Origin: a virus | Strand: one strand, 5' to 3' | Virus record (IMG/VR): IMGVR_UViG_3300021131_000061 | Location: 1 to 21,330 of that record | DNA: 21,330 bases | In this document: piece after piece, positions 9,934-17,073 of the stretch | How the letters are laid out: each line of letters starts with the position of its first letter | Numbering within the stretch: the first letter of the stretch is position 1 | Notes under the pieces: model-generated | Database searches by the model: none | Told to the model about the DNA's origin: nothing | Seen by the model: the letters and a program-made list of their open reading frames with translations, nothing else | Made by a program: the position numbers and the translations under genes

Positions 9934-10034
9934 CACTTAAAGAATTGGATGATTTGCTTATGGAAATTGACAGCGTGTTATTTCCAATTTGCGTGTGGTG
10001 CGTGGCAATTTGTTTTGTGTTGAGGTTTCTATGA
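9930..10034 (+). CDS. Membrane micro-protein, 34 aa
   Basis: ATG at 9930, TGA at 10032-10034. MTLKELDDLLMEIDSVLFPI is followed by CVWCVAICFVLRFL: a short amphipathic N-terminal helix and one hydrophobic segment with three Cys. At 34 residues it is the second smallest gene listed, but both ends sit in ATGA overlaps, which strongly suggests translation. Function unknown. Confidence 0.6.
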   Translation: MTLKELDDLLMEIDSVLFPICVWCVAICFVLRFL

Positions 10035-10318
10035 AAACAGCAGAAGATGAAGCGTTTGAAAACATTGAGCGCAGACAAGGCGGCTTCCATGCCAAGCGGG
10101 AAATGGCCGTAAATAAACAACGCACATGGACAAAAAAAGATTTGGCGCTAGATAGCTTGACCCGCGTTTGCGATATTCAGCAGCGGCTAATCAATCAGTT
10201 GATTGCGGTTGAACAAAGTTCTTATGCCCGAGGATATGAGGACGGGATGGCTGCTCAAGTAGAGATTGACATATCACTTAACGAAATGGTGCAACATGAA
10301 AATCACAGCGACATTTAA
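10031..10318 (+). CDS. Conserved small phage protein, 95 aa, unknown
   Basis: The start is ATG at 10031 (ATGA); an in-frame start at 9989 would overlap the previous gene heavily. MKTAEDEAFENIERRQGGFH and AKREMAVNKQRTWTKKDL are followed by two helices with RVCDIQQRLINQLIAVEQ and a SYARGYEDGMAAQ segment. The ENIERRQGGFxAKRxMA opening is familiar from uncharacterised phage proteins. No catalytic motif. It overlaps the final operon gene by 23 nt. Confidence 0.78.
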   Translation: MKTAEDEAFENIERRQGGFHAKREMAVNKQRTWTKKDLALDSLTRVCDIQQRLINQLIAVEQSSYARGYEDGMAAQVEIDISLNEMVQHENHSDI

Positions 10319-10490
10319 CGATGAAGAAGAAGCTATCAAAGCAATCCACTCAGGATATGCTTGGCAAACGCTGCATGAAATCAATGAAATACTAAGGCAG
10401 AATAGAAAACACGACTTACCTTTTGAGCAAGTCGTGTCCCAGATTCAAGCGTCCGTAAATGACGCTTTAGCGATGATTTACCCTGATTAG
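10296..10490 (+). CDS. Conserved small phage protein, 64 aa
   Basis: The start is ATG at 10296, giving MKITATFNDEEEAIKAIHSG; an in-frame start at 10266 adds ten poor residues. The product has a beta strand (KITATF) then helices with YAWQTLHEINEILRQNRKH and a C-terminal SQIQASVNDALAMIYPD. A strand followed by acidic residues, then LxxLxEIxxxLRxxxK, is familiar from small phage proteins of unknown function. It is the last gene of the rightward operon, and its stop overlaps the stop of the leftward acidic gene. Confidence 0.75.
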   Translation: MKITATFNDEEEAIKAIHSGYAWQTLHEINEILRQNRKHDLPFEQVVSQIQASVNDALAMIYPD

Positions 10491-10750
10491 GCTTCTTCGC
10501 ACTCTTCTTCTTCGTACTCTTCCTCGTCGTCGCCCCAATCGGCTTCGTCGTCTTCAACCAAGAGCCATTCGCCGGTTTCTTCATTGAGCCAATACCAAGC
10601 CTTGTGCTCTTCGTCGTACCAACAGTAGCAATCTGCGTCTTCGTCGTACTCGTACTCTTCGCCATCTTCAAAGCAATCAGCCAACAAATCAAAATCGTCC
10701 TCAAGCATTACTTGTTCGGAACTGTTAACCAGAAATGTAAAGTGAAACAT
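10487..10750 (-). CDS. Hyperacidic protein, 87 aa, DNA-mimic candidate
   Basis: The start is ATG at 10750 (AGGAG five bases upstream), not the in-frame codon at 10807, which lies inside the phosphoesterase gene. By my count 37 of 87 residues are Asp or Glu, with one Lys, no Arg and two His, so the protein is extremely acidic. After MFHFTFLVNSS comes an acidic/aromatic core with five Trp (CYCWYDEEHKAWYWLNEETG, EWLLVEDDEADWGDD) and a poly-Glu end (EEEYEEEECEEA). Charge and size recall DNA-mimic inhibitors such as Ocr, but no family is recognised. It is the last gene of the leftward late block, eight bases after the phosphoesterase stop. Confidence 0.75.
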   Translation of the reverse strand: MFHFTFLVNSSEQVMLEDDFDLLADCFEDGEEYEYDEDADCYCWYDEEHKAWYWLNEETGEWLLVEDDEADWGDDEEEYEEEECEEA

Positions 10751-10758
10751 AAAAACTC

Positions 10759-11727
10759 CTATACGTTGATAATTTGACCCCGAAATTCGACCTGATTTTC
10801 GCTCCACTTGTGAACTAACTCAGGCCATAAAATCCTACCACCCTTGAATGTCAAGACAGCAAAGCCTGACCTGTGGTTTAATGGGTTGCCTTCTCCATAG
10901 TCAAATTGTGGGCCGTATGGCTCCGCTAGGGTTCCGGTGTCTACACCATATCGATTACCGGTGTAATCAGCAAATGGCGTGACTTTTAGGCTATGCAAAT
11001 GGCCGGTCACAATAGACACACCAGCATTAACGGTGTTGTTGTGCGCTGCATGAACGCCGTTTTTATACCGGTGCTTGATAATGCAGTCTTTGGTAGGCCA
11101 AACAGACCATGCAAATTCCCAAGCTGGTAGATGGTCTTCTAACTTAAATCCGTGAACTTCTTTGTATTGTGGAGCCTGCACCGCCAGCTTGTTGGCAAAG
11201 CGCGTGTCGTGGTTGCCCCATGTAAACAGTAGCTTGACATTGTGTCGGGCGGCTTTGGCGGTTTCCTCAATCTCGCCTAGATGCGCTTGAACTGCTTTGA
11301 GTTCTTCTATTACCGATGGCGTACGCGACCAACCAAGCGGTGGATGACGGCTGATTGATGCCCCATCAAATGCGTCGCCATTGCTGATGATGGCGTGTGG
11401 CTTGAGTTCTTTGATAGCCCACAGCAAACCACGATATGCGGTGGTGTATTCACCAGGCCAAAAGTGTGCGTCGGAAAAAACAATTATGGTCTGGTCAAGA
11501 ATGCCTAGGTCTACACGATTCAGAGATGTTTGGATAGGCTGCATATAGGCGTAAGGTCTAGCAGCTTCATGGAAACTAATAAGCGGTTGATTTGTTAGCG
11601 CTTCTATTCGCCGCCTGCGCCGATGAACAGCGCGTTTGTCCATTTCCAAGAATTCAGCTACTTTTTCGGCTGAACCAAATTGATTCCATGCGCTTATAAA
11701 TTCGCTATGAGAAACCTTAGCTTGCAT
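10759..11727 (-). CDS. Metallophosphoesterase with N-terminal HTH
   Basis: 322 residues. Residues 19-41 (SAEKVAEFLEMDKRAVHRRR) form an HTH with an Arg run. From residue 80 the calcineurin-like fold follows: SDAHFWPG (Asp86, His88), NGDAFDG (Asp118), TWGNHD (171-174), VHAAHNN (near 225-231) and TGHLHS (241-246), giving the full set of two-metal ligands. This family hydrolyses phosphodiesters or phosphomonoesters; phage members are often annotated as DNA-repair exonuclease-like or polynucleotide phosphatases. The start ATG 11727 has GGAG five bases upstream. It is transcribed from the lysis cassette. The substrate cannot be told from sequence. Confidence 0.86.
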   Translation of the reverse strand: MQAKVSHSEFISAWNQFGSAEKVAEFLEMDKRAVHRRRRRIEALTNQPLISFHEAARPYAYMQPIQTSLNRVDLGILDQTIIVFSDAHFWPGEYTTAYRGLLWAIKELKPHAIISNGDAFDGASISRHPPLGWSRTPSVIEELKAVQAHLGEIEETAKAARHNVKLLFTWGNHDTRFANKLAVQAPQYKEVHGFKLEDHLPAWEFAWSVWPTKDCIIKHRYKNGVHAAHNNTVNAGVSIVTGHLHSLKVTPFADYTGNRYGVDTGTLAEPYGPQFDYGEGNPLNHRSGFAVLTFKGGRILWPELVHKWSENQVEFRGQIINV

Positions 11728-11766
11728 AATGACTCCGCAAAGTTGCGCGAGACTAGCACAATGTTA

Positions 11767-12291
11767 TTACGCAAGCATTGATTCTGCTGCGGTCTGCACT
11801 TGGTCAACACGGGCCAGCCAGCCTTTGAGGAATTTTTGCTGGGATGGATTGGTGGTCGCAAGACCTTGATAAAACCGCTGTTTTTGGTCGGCAAAACTAT
11901 CTAATAACCGTTGCTTGTTGGTCACGGCAACTTTACCCAATGTGCCGCTGCCGATAACACCATCATCCACAGCGCCTACACAGCGCTGAAGAAACTTGGC
12001 GGCTCGAGCAACACCGGCGTTTACAGCAAAGTCAAACACGGCGTAGTCAATGCCTTTAGGTAGGTCGTCACCTTTGACCTTGTCCCAATACATTTGTCGA
12101 TAAAATGGCTTGACTGTGTCTTTTGTCAGGGCTTTCATTTCCCCTGGCTCAATCGGTCGGCCAAGATATGCGCCCCATGCGCCTGCGGTAACGCCTAAAT
12201 TTGTTTCGCCGCCTGCATCATCTTTGTCCCAAACGTAGCCACCTTCTGACTGCATTACTTTGTCAAATGATGCGTCAAAGTTGTCTTTCAT
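11767..12291 (-). CDS. GH108 endolysin (N-acetylmuramidase)
   Basis: 174 residues. The N-terminal domain shows FDKVMQSEGGYVWDKDDAGG with catalytic Glu16 in the SEGGY motif, then TNLGVTAGAWGAYLG, typical of glycoside hydrolase family 108 lysozymes. The C-terminal half (AVFDFAVNAGVARAAKFLQR, FLKGWLARV) matches the family's peptidoglycan-binding domain. It cleaves the glycan backbone to release virions. ATG at 12291 is in an ATGA overlap with the holin stop; it ends with tandem stops TAATAA. No signal peptide, so it depends on the holin. Confidence 0.93.
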   Translation of the reverse strand: MKDNFDASFDKVMQSEGGYVWDKDDAGGETNLGVTAGAWGAYLGRPIEPGEMKALTKDTVKPFYRQMYWDKVKGDDLPKGIDYAVFDFAVNAGVARAAKFLQRCVGAVDDGVIGSGTLGKVAVTNKQRLLDSFADQKQRFYQGLATTNPSQQKFLKGWLARVDQVQTAAESMLA

Positions 12292-12695
12292 TTGGATGCG
12301 ACCCCGTTGATTTTTTCAGCGGTACGCATACCACCAAGGCCAAGCATTCCCAAGAGCAAAGGCATCATCGTGCCCATGTCCATTTGCGGAAACTTGACGG
12401 GATGGCCGTAAATTGCGCTGCCCCATTCGGCAAGAGGGCCAACCACAAACTGGATGGCAAAGCCTGCACCGCAAACCCATCCAATGCCTGGCCGCCAGCC
12501 TGATACAAACACCGACGGGTTAGCAGCCTCTGCCTTGTTGATGTCCAACTGTCCAGCAATGATTGACAATTCGCCCGACTGCTGAAGTTTGAACAATTCT
12601 AGTTTTGCGGCCGCAGCTTGGGCAGGGTCAGGCCACAGCCTGTCCATTACTTTGCCACCAATGTCAAGCAATGCGGATACGGGGTCAAGCGCCAT
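12288..12695 (-). CDS. Three-TM holin (GTA_holin_3TM type)
   Basis: Starts preferably at ATG 12695 (MALDPVSALLDIGGKVMDRL), because the upstream in-frame start at 12710 lacks support. Residues 20-45 form a polar Ala/Gln helix (PDPAQAAAAKLELFKLQQ), then SVFVSGWRPGIGWVCGAGFA begins the membrane part, with further hydrophobic segments (IQFVVGPLAEW) and MMPLLLGMLGLGGMRTAEKI. PDPAQ...AANPSVFVSGWRPxIGWVC is the signature of the holin family known from gene-transfer agents and many phages. It opens the inner membrane so the endolysin reaches the wall. Confidence 0.9.
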   Translation of the reverse strand: MALDPVSALLDIGGKVMDRLWPDPAQAAAAKLELFKLQQSGELSIIAGQLDINKAEAANPSVFVSGWRPGIGWVCGAGFAIQFVVGPLAEWGSAIYGHPVKFPQMDMGTMMPLLLGMLGLGGMRTAEKINGVASK

Positions 12696-12924
12696 TTTCG
12701 TCTTTCTCAATGTGAGAGCCTACCTTTAGGCCCGAAAGCCAACCAATCAATCCACCGATGATGGTTTGAAAAGCTGGAGTGATGATTTCAAAGATGGCCT
12801 TGTTGTCTACTTCTTTGACAAACAAGCCGTGAATAAGGGCAAGGATAAGTGACAACACCACAAAACAAAGGGTCGCCGTTACCATATAAGTTACTATCGT
12901 TACCAACCGGTCTTTGTCGCTCAT
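12685..12924 (-). CDS. Two-TM membrane protein of the lysis cassette, 79 aa
   Basis: ATG at 12924 (ATGA with the upstream stop). MSDKDRLVTIVTYMVTATLC continues as a first hydrophobic helix (about 8-34), a short charged loop (VKEVDNK), and a second (IITPAFQTIIGGLIGWLSGL, about 47-66) with a charged C-terminus. This is a class II holin-like topology. Lying between a signal-peptide protein and the three-TM holin, it may be a second holin, antiholin or membrane anchor. It overlaps the holin gene by 11 nt. Confidence 0.75.
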   Translation of the reverse strand: MSDKDRLVTIVTYMVTATLCFVVLSLILALIHGLFVKEVDNKAIFEIITPAFQTIIGGLIGWLSGLKVGSHIEKDENGA

Positions 12925-13193
12925 TTTGCCCTTTCGTACAATTTTTCTATCTTTGTGCGGATTTTTACGCTGTCAGCCGTGCCTAAGATTTGCGCCAGAT
13001 TGCTGTAAATGAGTCCAAGACTTTCTTTAGTGCAGTACGGGCCTGATTCATCAAGCCAATCAAGTATTCTTTCATGTCGTTCCTTTGGGTTTGTTGTGGA
13101 AGCAATGTTTACAAAATCGGATACGCTGCACTCATGCCGAACGGTTGCCGCTGCCATCAACGACAGCAAAAACAAAACGACAAACCATTTCAT
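12921..13193 (-). CDS. Exported small protein, possible spanin-like, 90 aa
   Basis: ATG at 13193 (ATGA). MKWFVVLFLLSLMAAATVRH is a clear signal peptide; cleavage is likely after ATA or a nearby small residue. There is no lipobox (RHEC is not one). The mature part is helical and charged, with Cys22 and Cys54, and ends KIRTKIEKLYERAK. Its place in the lysis cassette suggests a periplasmic lysis accessory such as a spanin subunit, but neither coiled coil nor lipid site is strong. Confidence 0.68.
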   Translation of the reverse strand: MKWFVVLFLLSLMAAATVRHECSVSDFVNIASTTNPKERHERILDWLDESGPYCTKESLGLIYSNLAQILGTADSVKIRTKIEKLYERAK

Positions 13194-13360
13194 TTAACAT
13201 GAGTCAACAAAGAATAGGTAATGCTTCCCATGCCTGCAAGCATACCGCCTGCAAACCAAATGATTACCTTTTCCAAGCGGTCAAGGCGCAATTGAATTTG
13301 AGCGTAACGCTCCGCGCAAACGGCTTCATGGCTGTTGAGTTTTGCGAGTGTTTCGTCCAT
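13190..13360 (-). CDS. Membrane-anchored helical protein, 56 aa (XhlA-like layout)
   Basis: ATG at 13360, TGA at 13190-13192 in an ATGA with the exported protein. MDETLAKLNSHEAVCAERYA then QIQLRLDRLEKVIIWFAGGM shows a soluble coiled-coil half followed by one TM segment (about 33-52, IIWFAGGMLAGMGSITYSLL). This coil-plus-TM layout recalls XhlA-type holin-associated proteins. It is the first gene of the lysis cassette, right after the fibre gene. Confidence 0.72.
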   Translation of the reverse strand: MDETLAKLNSHEAVCAERYAQIQLRLDRLEKVIIWFAGGMLAGMGSITYSLLTHVK

Positions 13361-13361
13361 G

Positions 13362-13904
13362 TTAGGCTTTCTGAATAAACGCCAGGGCGTAATAGGTTGG
13401 TAAATTTGTACCGACGCTTGAAGTCACCGAACTGGTGAATCCACCGGTGTTGCCGACTGAGTAGGTGTTACCCGCACCAACAACAAAGGAATCTTTGAGG
13501 TTAGGCGTGCCGTTTGTACCGTCGCAGAGATAGTAACCCGATGGGATTGACCCAATAGACCCCGACCACATGATGATTCCACCCGATGGTACGGCGCTGA
13601 CCGATGGGCTTGTTCCGATGATTCCATAAAGGTTATCGTAGGTTTGGATTGTGACATTGGCGCTAGTGGTAAGAACAAACTTGTAATTTGTGCCCGAGGT
13701 GAGCCATATCTCTTGTGGAGGCCGACCATCCGTTCCAAGCTGGATAGGGTTGGTGTTTGCAGTCGTGCCGGCCGATGTGGTGTAGGTTGTCGCAGGCGTA
13801 GTGCTACCCGCTACATAGGTGTAGATATACCCACCATTAAGCGGCTGGCCGGTCGTAGTGAAAAATTGAAACCCGTTACCGATGGGTGAAAGATTGACGC
13901 TCAT
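13362..13904 (-). CDS. Collar-type tail fibre protein, 180 aa
   Basis: Residues 4-28 (NLSPIGNGFQFFTTTGQPLN, GGYIYTYVAGS) and LGTDGRPPQEIWLTSGTNYKF (about 56-76) match the N-terminal virion-anchoring segment shared by many podovirus fibres. The C-terminal part has MWSGSIGSIPSGYYLCDGTN and TPNLKDSFVVGAG, the phage tail-collar motif. At 180 residues it is a short fibre, so receptor binding may reside elsewhere or in the C-terminal tip. It starts with ATG 13904 (ATGA with the ejection gene) and AAGG upstream. Confidence 0.85.
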   Translation of the reverse strand: MSVNLSPIGNGFQFFTTTGQPLNGGYIYTYVAGSTTPATTYTTSAGTTANTNPIQLGTDGRPPQEIWLTSGTNYKFVLTTSANVTIQTYDNLYGIIGTSPSVSAVPSGGIIMWSGSIGSIPSGYYLCDGTNGTPNLKDSFVVGAGNTYSVGNTGGFTSSVTSSVGTNLPTYYALAFIQKA

Positions 13905-15439
13905 TGTTGACCTTTAGAAAGTTGTGGAAGCAAATTCATCAATGCAGTTCCCGATGTTGGGCCAAGCGGAACATTAGACAATGCTTGACCAGCAACGCCA
14001 GCGCCGCGACCAAGACCATATGCAGCTTCACCAACCAATCGAGGGCTTTGAAATGGCAACATCCCAAGAGCCATAGGATTTGCTAAACGACTTGCTATAA
14101 GGGTTCCAATTCCACCAAGTGTCGCCAATCCACGCGGCATAGTAGATTGCATAGCCTGGCCTGACAAGGCATTGATAAATGGAACGCCGCCTTGGGCTTC
14201 TAGTTGTTTTGCCAAATCCAAACGCTGCCCGTAATTAGTGCTGACATTGTTTCTAGTCAAACTTTGAAGTTTACGCAATGCAGTATCAGCAGAAAAACTT
14301 TGCTTTAACGACAATGTTTTTTCCATTTCGCGGATTTGTTCGCTTGCATCAGCGTAATTTTTCATCACGTCGGCATACGTTGGCGCTTGGTCGTTAATTG
14401 TTTTTTTGACTTTGTTGTAAACCTGAGATGCGGTAGCTGCGGCGGTGCGCTCCTCGTAAGGTATAGGGTCAGCAATACCGCCTAATGTTTGTTTAAGCGC
14501 ATCAAAACCTTCCGGCGTGTGATATTCAGCGGGGTCTAGCGTTTTCCAATTATCAACGACATCTTTCATTTTTTGATACGTTTCGTATCCGCGTTGATTT
14601 TTGATTTGGCCTTTATATGTGCTTAATTTTTGAGCATCTGCCAATGCTTGGTCTACATCTGAAAAATCCAAAATACTCTTGTCGTTTGTAATGTCCATAA
14701 TGCCGCTACGGTATTGAGCATTTTTCTTTTGCTTGATGTTTTCAAGGCCTTGTTTTGCAGCATCTAATGCGTCTTGCATAGGTACTTGGCCGCGCAAGTT
14801 TTGCATGAACGTTTGGTCGCCTTCGAGCCCCGCTTTAAAAGCGTTTGTAACGGCTTCTTTGCCCACTCCGGTAGTCATGCCTAATCCCGAGGCGGTAAGG
14901 TCTCCAGCAGCCGCCCATGGGCGAACGCCCATCTTTCTTAAACCTCCCGATACCGGCGACGCAACGGTTGCCAAGTCCATAAGAACGCCAACAGGGTCAT
15001 TGGACAAAGCTGTTTTGAATCCTTGTTCGCTTCCGTATTTTTCTTTATACGAATCAATAAGTGAGTCGTAAGTTTGATTAGCGCGGGCTGTAGCTTCGGG
15101 GTTAGATGCTTGAGACAGCGCCCCTATAGTGCCTGGAAACGCCCTATTCAATGCACCGGCGGGTATGTCAATCAATCCCTGCGCGGTTTGCAACGGGTGC
15201 ATGATTGCGTGGCCAATTCCTTGCACTTGAGATGCCGCGCTTTTAGGAAAGTTCCGCATAGATGCCTGTAATGCATCTTGCCAAGATTGTGCCTCCTCAG
15301 GCGTTTTGGCCTGTTTCAGCATTTCCTCAATGTTGCCTTGTGCCCAAACATCAAGACCCGATGGCTGCGCCGTAGGCACAGAATTCAACAATTCGTTAAT
15401 GTCTACTTCTTGAGGTGCTGCATTAAGGTCTGCCATCAT
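13901..15439 (-). CDS. Ejection/internal virion protein candidate, 512 aa
   Basis: Starts ATG-ATG at 15439 with GGAGG upstream, in ATGA overlap with the preceding gene. The protein is Ala- and Gln-rich, mostly helical, with a conserved-looking middle (ALSNDPVGVLMDLATVASPV, VSNDPVGxLxDLA is familiar from phage internal proteins) and a glycine-rich C-terminal hydrophobic region (GLATLGGIGTLIASRLANPM, EAAYGLGRGAG). No enzyme motif. Its place between the other two long helical proteins and the fibre fits P22-type ejection proteins (gp7, gp20, gp16) that leave with the DNA and form a channel; the exact homologue is unclear. Confidence 0.7.
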   Translation of the reverse strand: MMADLNAAPQEVDINELLNSVPTAQPSGLDVWAQGNIEEMLKQAKTPEEAQSWQDALQASMRNFPKSAASQVQGIGHAIMHPLQTAQGLIDIPAGALNRAFPGTIGALSQASNPEATARANQTYDSLIDSYKEKYGSEQGFKTALSNDPVGVLMDLATVASPVSGGLRKMGVRPWAAAGDLTASGLGMTTGVGKEAVTNAFKAGLEGDQTFMQNLRGQVPMQDALDAAKQGLENIKQKKNAQYRSGIMDITNDKSILDFSDVDQALADAQKLSTYKGQIKNQRGYETYQKMKDVVDNWKTLDPAEYHTPEGFDALKQTLGGIADPIPYEERTAAATASQVYNKVKKTINDQAPTYADVMKNYADASEQIREMEKTLSLKQSFSADTALRKLQSLTRNNVSTNYGQRLDLAKQLEAQGGVPFINALSGQAMQSTMPRGLATLGGIGTLIASRLANPMALGMLPFQSPRLVGEAAYGLGRGAGVAGQALSNVPLGPTSGTALMNLLPQLSKGQQ

Positions 15440-17067
15440 TGACCTCCTTTTACAGTTTGTAGCAATTGCTGGCGTTTTTGCTCTAACGCTTGTCGTTCAT
15501 TAGCAGACAACGGGCCAATCAACTTACTAAATTCTTGTTTATCTCCAGCATCCAATTTAGCAGTTTTTCCTTCTCCAACAAGAGATATGTAGCGCATCAA
15601 TTTAGGAAACTGTGGGTCTGACGAAAATTTTGTAAAGTTTGTGGTGAAGTTGGACACTCCGCCATAATTTGGGTTTTGCGGGTTTTGTAGGTTTTGACCG
15701 TTGTTCACGATTCCGGTTGAGAACAACCGCTGCTGCTCTAGCCAATCGTTATCTTGGCGAACAATGTTCATCAACGCATCTTTGTTCATATTCAATGCGC
15801 CATAAGCGGCCTTTTTGCTTGCCGTATCAGCGTCTGAACGCGGCGTAAGATTCTGAACCCGCTGTCCAAGGTATTTAACCAATTCTTGCTGTTGGGCACT
15901 CAAATTAGCCAGGTTGGTTTTCCCAGCCAAATAATCCGTGACCGAGCCTGTATCAACATTGGGGTCTTTCAACAACTTCAGAATATTGGTGTTGATAGAC
16001 TGAATGGTTGGGATGTGTCCCAATTCGCTACGCGGGTTGTTAAATTGGTCTTGCGCGCCTGCAAATGCCGACTGCGTTGCAGCCACACGAGCGTTAAAAA
16101 CCGCAGGAGATTCATTTGCCCCTTGAGCCAATTGGCCGCCACCTCTCGCTGACTGTGTAGTCATTGCGCTTGCCGCAGGCATGGCAGGCGCAACCCCTTG
16201 TGTAGTAGGCATAGAGGGCGCACCACCTTGCACACTTGGCATGGCGGGCGGCATACCTGCGGGCGCTTGTCCTCCGCCGCCGCCAAGAATTTGAGGCGCT
16301 CCAGTAATTTGATTTGGAAACACTTGAGGGGACAATGTTGTCGACGTTTTTGCGCCGACTATTGTTCCTGGTGGCACGCCAGTTAGCGCCGAATTTCCTG
16401 CCGCCATAGGCGCAACATACCCACCCAAATTTACGTTTGTAGGCGCAGGATATTTGCTGTTTAGTGCGGTGATTAGTTGCTCGTTATTGCCTCGAATATA
16501 GTCAATCAAATGCGGTTTTAATGCTTCTCCATCAACATTAGGAATTTGATTAACTGCAAGCTGAACATCCTCAGGCTTGACGTTTGGCAAATTTTTCATG
16601 TGCGCTGTTACAGCGTCAACCACTTTTTGTCGAGTCAAGTTTTTATCATCTAACAACTCAAAGGCGCGGTTGGTTCCTTGTTGGGCAAACTTCAATGATG
16701 TGCCCAATTCTGCGCCGCGAGCCTCAGCAGCAGCTTGAGCCGCAGCACTTCCTGCTTTTGCAATGGTTGGCCCTTGCGTTGCTTCCGCTGTTGCCGTGTT
16801 AATTCCCGCTAATTTTGCTTCCGATGCAATTCGAGCCGCTAAATCGGGGTTGGTTGCAAGCAATTGGCGCAGTTGTTCTTGCTCTTGTTGCAGTTTCAAA
16901 GGGTTAATTGCTTGAGCCTGTTGTACATCAAGCTGCGCCTTTTGCAAGGCTAACGGATTTACCGCTTGCGCTTGCTTGTATTGCTGCGCGGATGAGGCAA
17001 GGTTCATCATGTCCGCGAGGGACGTTTGCGGCAAAGCGTTTTGATAATTAGTAAAGTAATCAGCCAT
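15436..17067 (-). CDS. Ejection/internal virion protein candidate, 543 aa
   Basis: MADYFTNYQNALPQTSLADM opens a long Gln/Ala-rich protein. Residues 27-72 carry two copies of an A-x-NPLALQKAQLDVQQAQ-type unit (QAVNPLALQK, QAINPLKLQQ), common in phage ejection proteins. A low-complexity stretch (about 265-310: GGGGGQAPAGMPPAMPSVQG, then repeats of MPTTQG/APSMP) separates N- and C-terminal helical parts. C-terminal segment includes KNLTPRSDADTASKKAAYGA. No catalytic motif seen. It belongs to the cluster of three DNA-ejection-type genes. Confidence 0.7.
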   Translation of the reverse strand: MADYFTNYQNALPQTSLADMMNLASSAQQYKQAQAVNPLALQKAQLDVQQAQAINPLKLQQEQEQLRQLLATNPDLAARIASEAKLAGINTATAEATQGPTIAKAGSAAAQAAAEARGAELGTSLKFAQQGTNRAFELLDDKNLTRQKVVDAVTAHMKNLPNVKPEDVQLAVNQIPNVDGEALKPHLIDYIRGNNEQLITALNSKYPAPTNVNLGGYVAPMAAGNSALTGVPPGTIVGAKTSTTLSPQVFPNQITGAPQILGGGGGQAPAGMPPAMPSVQGGAPSMPTTQGVAPAMPAASAMTTQSARGGGQLAQGANESPAVFNARVAATQSAFAGAQDQFNNPRSELGHIPTIQSINTNILKLLKDPNVDTGSVTDYLAGKTNLANLSAQQQELVKYLGQRVQNLTPRSDADTASKKAAYGALNMNKDALMNIVRQDNDWLEQQRLFSTGIVNNGQNLQNPQNPNYGGVSNFTTNFTKFSSDPQFPKLMRYISLVGEGKTAKLDAGDKQEFSKLIGPLSANERQALEQKRQQLLQTVKGGQ

Positions 17068-17073
17068 AATTTT

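Noticed and set aside
16198-16305. Repetitive Met/Pro/Ala segment as a tandem DNA repeat
   Set aside because: It is a low-complexity linker within the 543-residue coding frame; nucleotide copies are not exact.
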